Source of the DNA: Methylomonas methanica
Lineage (GTDB): Bacteria; Pseudomonadota; Gammaproteobacteria; Methylococcales; Methylomonadaceae
Direction of reading: 5' to 3'
Assembly (NCBI GenBank): GCA_001644045.1
Contig: LUUF01000077.1
Location: forward strand, 1-64,000
DNA: 64,000 nucleotides
In this document: piece after piece, positions 58,490-64,000 of the stretch
Layout of the letters: each line of letters opens with the position of its first letter
How positions within the stretch are numbered: the stretch's first letter is position 1
The notes under the pieces: model-generated
Database searches by the model: none
Told to the model about the DNA's origin: nothing
Seen by the model: only the letters and a program-made list of their open reading frames with translations
Position numbers and translations under genes: made by a program

Positions 58490-60379
58490 ATGTCCGAAAA
58501 AACCATCAAGTACGCCGAACTTGTCGATCTTGTCAGTCTGCAAACGCTGATGGACGACTTGCATCGGGTGATCGGCATATCAAACGCCATTATCGACACC
58601 GACGGCATCGTCATCACCAACGCAGGTTGGCAGGATGCCTGCGTGAAATTTCATCGCGTCAATCACGATACTTGCAGCAATTGCATAGAAAGCGACACCG
58701 CTTTGGCCGAAAAAATGCTGCAAGGCGAGACATTTGCGATTTACAAATGCCTGAACGGTCTGGTGGATTCGGCCATGCCGATTATCGTCGACGGCCAGCA
58801 TGTCGCCAATATTTTTACCGGCCAATGTTTTATTGAGCCGCCCGATCTGGAGTTCTTTCGCGGTCAGGCTCGGCATTGCGGGTTCGAGGAAAACAGCTAT
58901 CTGCAAAGCATCAGCAAAGTGCCGGTCATTCCGAAGCAGCGGCTGGAAACCATTACCAAAATGTACGCGCAACTCGCGCAAGCCTTTGCCAAGCACGGCG
59001 CGGACCGTTTAAGGCAAAAGCAGGCCGTGGCGGAATTGGCGGAACTGAATAACGAACTGAATCGGCGCGTCGAAGAGCGTACCGAGCAGTTGATTCAAAA
59101 CAATCAGCAATTGTTGTCCGAAAAACGTGCCTTGGCCGCTAGTGAAGCGCGCCTGTCGGCCTTGTTCAAGAATATGAGCAGCGGTGTGGCGGTATACCGA
59201 GCCAGCGATGATGGTCGGGATTTCATTATTATCGGCTTCAACAAGGCTGCGGAGCGGATCGAAAAAATCACCCGCAAACAGTTAATCGGTAAAAAGCTTA
59301 CCGAGATGTTTCCGGGTATATTCGAGTTCGGTTTGCTGGATGTGCTGCGGCGAGTAGCCAAAACCGGCGAGCCGGAAGCTTTTCCGCCGGCGTTTTACCG
59401 CGACGAACGGATTCAAGGCTGGCGGGAAAATTATGTGTATAAATTGCCCGGCGGCGAAATTGTCTCGATTTACAACGATGTCACCGAACGCAAGCTGGCG
59501 GAAAAGGCCTTGCATTTGACGCAGTTTTCCGTGGATAGGGCGACCGAATGTTTGTACTGGGTGGCGGCCGATGGTCGGGTCCAGTTCGTCAATAACACCG
59601 CTTGTCAAATTTTGGGTTACAGTCGGGAGGAGTTGCTCGATTTTTCGATCACGGATATCGACCCGTATTTTCCCGCCAAACATTGGCCCGAGCATTGGCA
59701 GGAACTGAAACAAAAGGGTTCGCTGAAGCTGGAAACCATGCATCGCTGTAAGGACGGCCGGGAAATTCCGGTGGAAGTGGCCGCGAACTATTTGGTCTTC
59801 GAAGGGCTGGAATATAACTGCGCGTTCGTGCGCGACATTAGCGAACGTAAAGCCCTGCAAGCGGAACTGGAACGCCAGGCTCGCATCGATTATCTGACCG
59901 GCATCGCCAATCGCCGCTATTTCATGGAGCAGGGCGAAGCGGAGTTGGCGCGTAATGATCGTTACGGCAATCCCTTGTCTGTTTTGATGCTGGATATCGA
60001 TTATTTTAAAGCCGTCAACGACAACTACGGCCACGCGGCGGGCGATCAGGCCTTGCAAAAACTGGGTTGCATTTTGGTGGAGGTGCTACGGGAAATCGAC
60101 ATCCCCGGGCGCATGGGCGGCGAAGAGTTTGCGATTTTGTTGCCGGAGACCGGCTTGCTGAAAGCCATTGAAGTGGCGGAACGGCTGAGAAGCGTGGTGG
60201 CTAACAGCAGCATTATTGTGGAATCCGAGCAAGAGCTTTGCTTTACCGTGTCAATTGGTGTGGCCACCCTGACGGATAAAAACAGTAACATCGGCGATTT
60301 GCTGAATCTGGCCGATAAGGGTTTGTATCAAGCTAAACATAGCGGCCGGAATAAAGTCTGCAGCTTTTCGCCGCAATAA
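58490..60379 (+). CDS. PocR-PAS-PAS-GGDEF diguanylate cyclase
   Basis: A 629-residue cytosolic protein. A PocR-type sensor domain occupies about 8-175 (with LVSLQTLMDDLHRVIGISN, cysteines in CSNC and FTGQCF), then a short coiled coil, a PAS domain at about 215-330 and another at about 340-460. The GGDEF domain carries GGEEF at 543-547 and an I-site REID five residues ahead, so it should make c-di-GMP under product control. Cysteine-rich PocR domains may sense small molecules or redox state. A direct-repeat spacer precedes the gene. Confidence 0.9.
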   Translation: MSEKTIKYAELVDLVSLQTLMDDLHRVIGISNAIIDTDGIVITNAGWQDACVKFHRVNHDTCSNCIESDTALAEKMLQGETFAIYKCLNGLVDSAMPIIVDGQHVANIFTGQCFIEPPDLEFFRGQARHCGFEENSYLQSISKVPVIPKQRLETITKMYAQLAQAFAKHGADRLRQKQAVAELAELNNELNRRVEERTEQLIQNNQQLLSEKRALAASEARLSALFKNMSSGVAVYRASDDGRDFIIIGFNKAAERIEKITRKQLIGKKLTEMFPGIFEFGLLDVLRRVAKTGEPEAFPPAFYRDERIQGWRENYVYKLPGGEIVSIYNDVTERKLAEKALHLTQFSVDRATECLYWVAADGRVQFVNNTACQILGYSREELLDFSITDIDPYFPAKHWPEHWQELKQKGSLKLETMHRCKDGREIPVEVAANYLVFEGLEYNCAFVRDISERKALQAELERQARIDYLTGIANRRYFMEQGEAELARNDRYGNPLSVLMLDIDYFKAVNDNYGHAAGDQALQKLGCILVEVLREIDIPGRMGGEEFAILLPETGLLKAIEVAERLRSVVANSSIIVESEQELCFTVSIGVATLTDKNSNIGDLLNLADKGLYQAKHSGRNKVCSFSPQ

Positions 60380-60484
60380 AAAATTCCTTCTCCTTTATGC
60401 CCTTTGGGTATTTATGCCCTGCGGGTGCGGCTGGAGAAGAGTTGGTGTACTTCGTGAACAGTCACCAGGATTTTAAGAAAGGTC

Positions 60485-60742
60485 TCAATTGCGGACGGAT
60501 TCGATATATTCAGCCAAGGCCGCCACCGAAGCGAAGATTTTTATCACGTCATCATGCTCGGCATCGATTTTTACCTGATACTTTTTGCGTATCGCCAACC
60601 CCAGCTCCAGGGCGTCTATCGAGTCCAGGCCCAAGCCGTCATTGAACAGCGCGGCATTGCTGTCTATATCCGCCACATCGACATCTTCCAGCGCCAGCGT
60701 GTCGATAATCAGGTGTTTTAATTCAGTTTCCATCTCGCTCAT
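60485..60742 (-). CDS. Acyl carrier protein
   Basis: An 85-residue ACP with the phosphopantetheine serine S41 in GLDSIDALEL. The sequence is acidic and not that of the housekeeping AcpP; it fits ACPs of special lipid or aryl-polyene-type pathways. It overlaps the upstream acyltransferase gene by 20 bases (11 if the ATG at 60733 is used). It probably carries the acyl chain for that enzyme or for a synthase encoded elsewhere. Confidence 0.86.
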   Translation of the reverse strand: MSEMETELKHLIIDTLALEDVDVADIDSNAALFNDGLGLDSIDALELGLAIRKKYQVKIDAEHDDVIKIFASVAALAEYIESVRN

Positions 60743-61517
60743 GGCGTTCTCGTTGTTGGGTAAAATAATCCTGTAAATACTGCGTTAAACGCCGCACCGC
60801 TATCGAACGTGGTTGTAGTTCCCGGAAAGTCTGCAATTCGACATCGTCGCCGACGATCATCCGCAAATGAAAACGCCGCCGCGGAATTTGGTACCAGGCT
60901 TGGGTTTTGGTCAGGGTGCTGGGCATGCAAGTCAGTGTTACCGGGGTGATTATACTACCGGCTTGTAAGGCAATGGCCGCCGCGCCGCGTTGAAAGCGAT
61001 AAGGCTGGCCCGGCACCGAGCGGGTGCCTTCCGGGAAAATCAGCATAGCGCCGCCGTTTTGCAGCCAGGTCGCGCAATAGTTGATCATGGTTTCGGAATC
61101 GGCGTTGCTGATATAGCCGGCGTTCAAGATTGGCCCGCGCATGGCCGGGTTATGCCATAGGCTGGCCTTGACGATGCAATTGGCTTGCTTGATCCGGCTG
61201 AGTAGAAAGACCACGTCCACCAGCGTCGGGTGATTGGCGACAATCAGCTGGCCGGGACGGTTGAGTTTTTCCAGGCCGATCACTTCGTACGTCATCACGC
61301 CCAGTCTGTGCATCAAGCCGATGAAGACATAAAAGCTTAGATGGACGGTATATTGGGCGCGGCAGGCTTTTTCGGTACGGTTGCCCGGCCATATCGCCAA
61401 CAGCGGAAACACCAGCAGCCAGAGTAAAACACCGCCGATACCGAAACAGGTAAAGCTGATGGCCGTTGCCAGCAAGCGCCAGCCGAAGTCGAGTTTTTTT
61501 ATCAGTGTTTTTACCAT
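60723..61517 (-). CDS. PlsC-type lysophospholipid acyltransferase
   Basis: A 264-residue membrane-bound acyltransferase with an N-terminal helix pair (about 12-45). Active-site motifs are NHPTLVD (H96, D101) and FPEGTRS (about 161-167). It transfers acyl chains from acyl-ACP or acyl-CoA to a lipid acceptor. The ATG at 61517 overlaps the stop of the small upstream ORF (ATGGTAA), and the ACP gene overlaps its end, so it is probably specific for that ACP. Confidence 0.86.
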   Translation of the reverse strand: MVKTLIKKLDFGWRLLATAISFTCFGIGGVLLWLLVFPLLAIWPGNRTEKACRAQYTVHLSFYVFIGLMHRLGVMTYEVIGLEKLNRPGQLIVANHPTLVDVVFLLSRIKQANCIVKASLWHNPAMRGPILNAGYISNADSETMINYCATWLQNGGAMLIFPEGTRSVPGQPYRFQRGAAAIALQAGSIITPVTLTCMPSTLTKTQAWYQIPRRRFHLRMIVGDDVELQTFRELQPRSIAVRRLTQYLQDYFTQQRERHERDGN

Positions 61518-61645
61518 TGCCAGCCGCGGACCTGCTCGTCGAACTGCAACATAGTCCGGTCGGCGAGCAGGAATTTGATAAAGGCCGGCAATTGTAGCGG
61601 TTGCTCGCCATGCTGACGAGCCGTTGACGATAAATCCAACTGCAC
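61511..61645 (-). CDS. Possible small or truncated protein coupled to the acyltransferase
   Basis: A 44-residue frame with a GTG at 61645 (AGGG seven bases upstream) ends in FDEQVRGWQW and a TAA that overlaps the acyltransferase ATG. The composition is protein-like and the overlap suggests translational coupling. The open frame extends further upstream into the end of the Anbu gene in another frame. The ending might be the remnant of a longer protein, such as a ketosynthase-type partner of the ACP, but I cannot show that. Confidence 0.4.
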   Translation of the reverse strand: MQLDLSSTARQHGEQPLQLPAFIKFLLADRTMLQFDEQVRGWQW

Positions 61646-61700
61646 TGCTAACCCTGTTCCGCGAGTCGCCAGCCGTTGAGAATAGGCTGAGGCTGGGCTT

Positions 61701-62453
61701 TTATATACAACCCGGTAGCGGACGGGAATCCTCTTTACTGAACTGCGGCAAGGTAGCGAAGGCTTCTTTCAGTTTTTCGTGCCACATCTTGCGGATTTTG
61801 CTCAAATACTCGTTATCTTCCTGAAAGCAGTAATATTCGTCCAAAACCAGGCTGTCCCGGTGGTAAATCAATAACTCCACCGGCGCGCCAACGCTGGCGT
61901 TGCTGCGCATCGTCGAATCCATCGAAATCAAACAGCAGCGGCCGGCCTCGTGCAGTGAAGTGTCGATTTTTAAAAATCGGTCCAGCACCGGTTTGCCGTA
62001 TTTGTTCTCGCCGATCTGCAAATAGGGCGTTTGCCGGGAGGTGGTGATGCAATTGCCTTCAGGATATACCAAATAGGCGCCGTGCGGCTCCTGGCCGATT
62101 TGTCCCGCCAGGATAAAAGTAGCGGACGGATTGAAGCTGCTTTGGCCGGCATCCACATGGCGGCGCTGTTTTTCGACGCTGATCCGCCCCAGATATTCGG
62201 CCGCTTCAGACAGATAATTGACCGTGTCCAGATTAACTGCGGTCTCTTCCTTCATATCGCGCTTCAGCTGATCGATCACGGCCTGGGTGGTAGCCAGATT
62301 GCCGGCGCTGAGCAACACGATCTTTCGGTCCGAGGCGGTGCAAAACGCGTGCATCTTGCCGTAAATGCTGACATTGTCGATGCCGGCGTTGGTTCTGGAA
62401 TCCGAAGTTAATACCAGTCCGTCTTTTAGAGAGACAGCAATACAATAAGTCAT
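61701..62453 (-). CDS. Anbu-type proteasome-like peptidase
   Basis: A 250-residue Ntn-hydrolase. The start MTYCIAVSLKDGLVLTSDSR matches the Anbu (ancestral beta subunit, COG3484) family, with T2 exposed as catalytic nucleophile after Met removal; LLSAGNLATTQ and FILAGQIG are further family stretches. Homologues form open ring assemblies and are often encoded with a transglutaminase-like protease, an alpha-E protein and an ATP-grasp protein. None of these lies beside it here. The ATG at 62453 is chosen because T2 must follow it directly. Confidence 0.88.
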   Translation of the reverse strand: MTYCIAVSLKDGLVLTSDSRTNAGIDNVSIYGKMHAFCTASDRKIVLLSAGNLATTQAVIDQLKRDMKEETAVNLDTVNYLSEAAEYLGRISVEKQRRHVDAGQSSFNPSATFILAGQIGQEPHGAYLVYPEGNCITTSRQTPYLQIGENKYGKPVLDRFLKIDTSLHEAGRCCLISMDSTMRSNASVGAPVELLIYHRDSLVLDEYYCFQEDNEYLSKIRKMWHEKLKEAFATLPQFSKEDSRPLPGCI

Positions 62454-62618
62454 ACGCTCTGTGCCTGAAAATAGGGTTACTGGCAGTGTACTAAAGAAGC
62501 CGCGCAAAGGCCAAGGCCGGTATCGATTAACTGTCGGGGTAAGTTGTCCCATTCACCGTCGGGCTGGCTTTAAGTATACTGACCAGAAACGTTCACATTA
62601 GCTTTAGGTAGGTCATAG

Positions 62619-63647
62619 ATGATCAGTAAACCAGGCCTGATTGCCACCGGCGCATTGGCTGTCGTTGTCCTTGTCGCCACGGGTTTTTATCTCAGGGACG
62701 GGAACCAGCGTAGCGATACCTTGACCTTATACGGCAACATCGACATTCGCCAGGTGGAACTTAGTTTTCACGATCCCGAACGCGTGGAGCAGATCCTGGT
62801 TCAGGAAGGGGAACGGGTCAAACGCGGCCAGTTGTTGGCCGCGCAAGCCTTGGAGCGGTTTCAATACAGCCGCGATCAGGCCGTGGCCAAAGTCCAAGTG
62901 CAACAACATCAGCTGGATAAACTGTTGCATGGCTCGCGGCCGCAGGAAATCGGCAAGGCCGGCAACGATGTCAAGGCGGCGGAAGCCGCAGTTGTGTTGG
63001 CTAAAAAAGAGCTGGCTCGTTTACAGGTGCTGGTCAAGCGCAAACTAAGCTCCACCGAATCGTTGGATCGGGCGCAAGCCCAATACGATGGGGCCAGGGA
63101 GAATCTGCAAGCCTTGAAACAACAATATGCGCTGACCCAAATCGGCCCGCGCCGCGAAGATATCCAGGCGGCCCAGGCGCAACTGCAAGCCGATCAGGCC
63201 GCCTTGCAGTTGGCCGATAAAGTCTTGGCCGATGCGCGTTTGTATGCGCCGCAGGACGGCGTGGTCCAAAACCGCATCCTGGAGCCCGGCGATATGGCCA
63301 GCGCCCAAAAGCCGGTATTGACACTGGCCTTGCGCGATCCGCTGTGGGCGAGAACCTATGTGGCCGAATCTGATTTGGGCCGGCTACGTTACGGCCTGCC
63401 CGCCAGTCTGGCCAGCGACAGTTTTCCGGACAAAAGCTACCGGGGCTGGGTGGCGTATATTTCGCCGACTGCGGAATTTACGCCCAAGACCGTGGAAACC
63501 ACCGAACTCAGAACCAGCCTGGTCTATCAGGTGCGGATCTATGCCTGCGACCCCAGCGATCAGCTAAGGCTGGGGATGCCGGTTACGGTAACGATAGACA
63601 CTAGTAAGACGCCGATGAACCAGCCGGGCTGCGAAAACCTACCGTGA
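62619..63647 (+). CDS. HlyD-family periplasmic adaptor (YbhG-like)
   Basis: A 342-residue adaptor with an N-terminal membrane anchor (about 8-25), a first lipoyl-like half (VEQILVQEGERVKRGQLLA), a long coiled-coil hairpin (about 75-200), a second half (LYAPQDGVVQNRILEPGD) and a barrel domain. It resembles YbhG, which works with an ABC exporter. The ABC ATPase gene starts inside its stop codon (GTGA overlap). The divergent Anbu gene lies 165 bases away. Confidence 0.88.
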   Translation: MISKPGLIATGALAVVVLVATGFYLRDGNQRSDTLTLYGNIDIRQVELSFHDPERVEQILVQEGERVKRGQLLAAQALERFQYSRDQAVAKVQVQQHQLDKLLHGSRPQEIGKAGNDVKAAEAAVVLAKKELARLQVLVKRKLSSTESLDRAQAQYDGARENLQALKQQYALTQIGPRREDIQAAQAQLQADQAALQLADKVLADARLYAPQDGVVQNRILEPGDMASAQKPVLTLALRDPLWARTYVAESDLGRLRYGLPASLASDSFPDKSYRGWVAYISPTAEFTPKTVETTELRTSLVYQVRIYACDPSDQLRLGMPVTVTIDTSKTPMNQPGCENLP

Positions 63648-64000
63648 ATGCAACACTGCCCGCCGCAGTTCAAACGCCTTTAGTCTTCACGTCGGTAAGC
63701 AAACGCTTTACCGCCGGCAATCGCGTCGTTTCGGCTTTGCAGGATATTTCCCTGAGCCTGTCGCTAGGGCAAGTCACGGCCCTGGTCGGCCCGGACGGCG
63801 CCGGCAAAACTACCTTGTTGCGCTTGGCCGCCGGCCTGTTGTTGCCCGACAGCGGCAGCATAGCGAGTTTTGGTTTGAATACTGCCGCCGCCGGCGAGCA
63901 GCTGCACCGCCTGATCGGCTATATGCCGCAGCGCTTCGGTCTTTATGAAGACTTGAGCGTGCTGGAAAATCTCAATCTCTATGCCGACCTTTACGGCATT
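63644..64000 (+). CDS. ABC transporter ATP-binding protein (YbhF-like), N-terminal part
   Basis: The gene runs out of the window. The visible 119 residues contain Walker A (GPDGAGKTTLLRL) and the Q-loop stretch GYMPQRFGLYEDLSVLENL. The start is a GTG at 63644 that overlaps the stop of the adaptor gene. YbhF homologues have two such ATPase domains in tandem; whether this one does cannot be seen. Confidence 0.9.
   Translation, partial: MNATLPAAVQTPLVFTSVSKRFTAGNRVVSALQDISLSLSLGQVTALVGPDGAGKTTLLRLAAGLLLPDSGSIASFGLNTAAAGEQLHRLIGYMPQRFGLYEDLSVLENLNLYADLYGI

Overview
The window looks like chromosomal DNA of a nitrogen-fixing gammaproteobacterium, most probably a type I methanotroph close to Methylomonas. 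This rests on the NifHDK sequences, the NifT/ferredoxin/NifY/LRV gene order, LPS heptosyltransferase genes, the GcvT/GcvP pair and dispersed CGTAGGGTGGGC-type hairpins. No methane-oxidation gene lies in the window, so the genus is inferred. I saw no rRNA, tRNA, CRISPR array, complete phage or insertion sequence.

Layout. 1-0.9 kb: the end of an unrecognised gene, then hairpin-rich spacer. 0.9-8.5 kb (minus strand): a nitrogenase operon nifH-nifD-nifK-nifT-ferredoxin-nifY-DUF6129-LRV iron-sulfur protein-unknown protein. A sigma54 promoter and a NifA-type upstream site precede nifH, and hairpin repeats sit just behind the stop codons of nifH, nifD, nifK and the last gene. 8.8-13.7 kb (plus): an HD-GYP phosphodiesterase, an orphan pseudopilin and a HAMP-GAF-GGDEF-EAL protein. 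13.7-21.1 kb (minus): an mdtABC-type RND efflux operon. 21.2-23.0 kb (minus): a cupin and a Wzz/GumC-like protein. 23.7-25.5 kb (plus): a second HD-GYP protein followed by a short paralogue that keeps the ends but lacks the catalytic core. 25.5-28.5 kb (minus): waaC, waaF and ilvE. 28.9-32.7 kb: a small unknown gene and an ABC exporter of one ATPase and two permeases. 32.9-34.9 kb (minus): EfpL/YeiP, Bpt and Aat. 35.0-39.4 kb (minus): a four-gene signalling operon of GlrK-like kinase, lipoprotein, second kinase and OmpR-type regulator. 39.8-42.3 kb (plus): four small genes, two SMI1/KNR4(SUKH)-like. 42.3-46.6 kb (minus): napFDABC periplasmic nitrate reductase. 46.8-51.6 kb: a large secreted glycoside-hydrolase-like protein and a convergent membrane acyltransferase. 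51.9-60.4 kb (plus): gcvT, gcvP, a DnaQ exonuclease-GIY-YIG nuclease, an Imm11-like gene and a PocR-PAS-GGDEF protein. 60.5-62.5 kb (minus): an Anbu proteasome-like protein, a small coupled ORF, a PlsC acyltransferase and an acyl carrier protein. 62.6-64.0 kb (plus): the start of a YbhGF-like export system, cut by the window end.

Common threads are nitrogen metabolism (nif and nap), c-di-GMP signalling (two HD-GYP, one GGDEF-EAL, one PocR-GGDEF, one core-less DUF3391 protein) and cell-envelope work (RND pump, heptosyltransferases, Wzz-like protein, acyltransferases). The least expected items are the GlrK-like protein with arginine in place of the phospho-accepting histidine, the core-less DUF3391 protein, the stop-proximal hairpins along the nif operon, the apparent CTG start of the exonuclease gene, and the small immunity-like genes that have no toxin beside them. 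The first two seem the best candidates for something undescribed.
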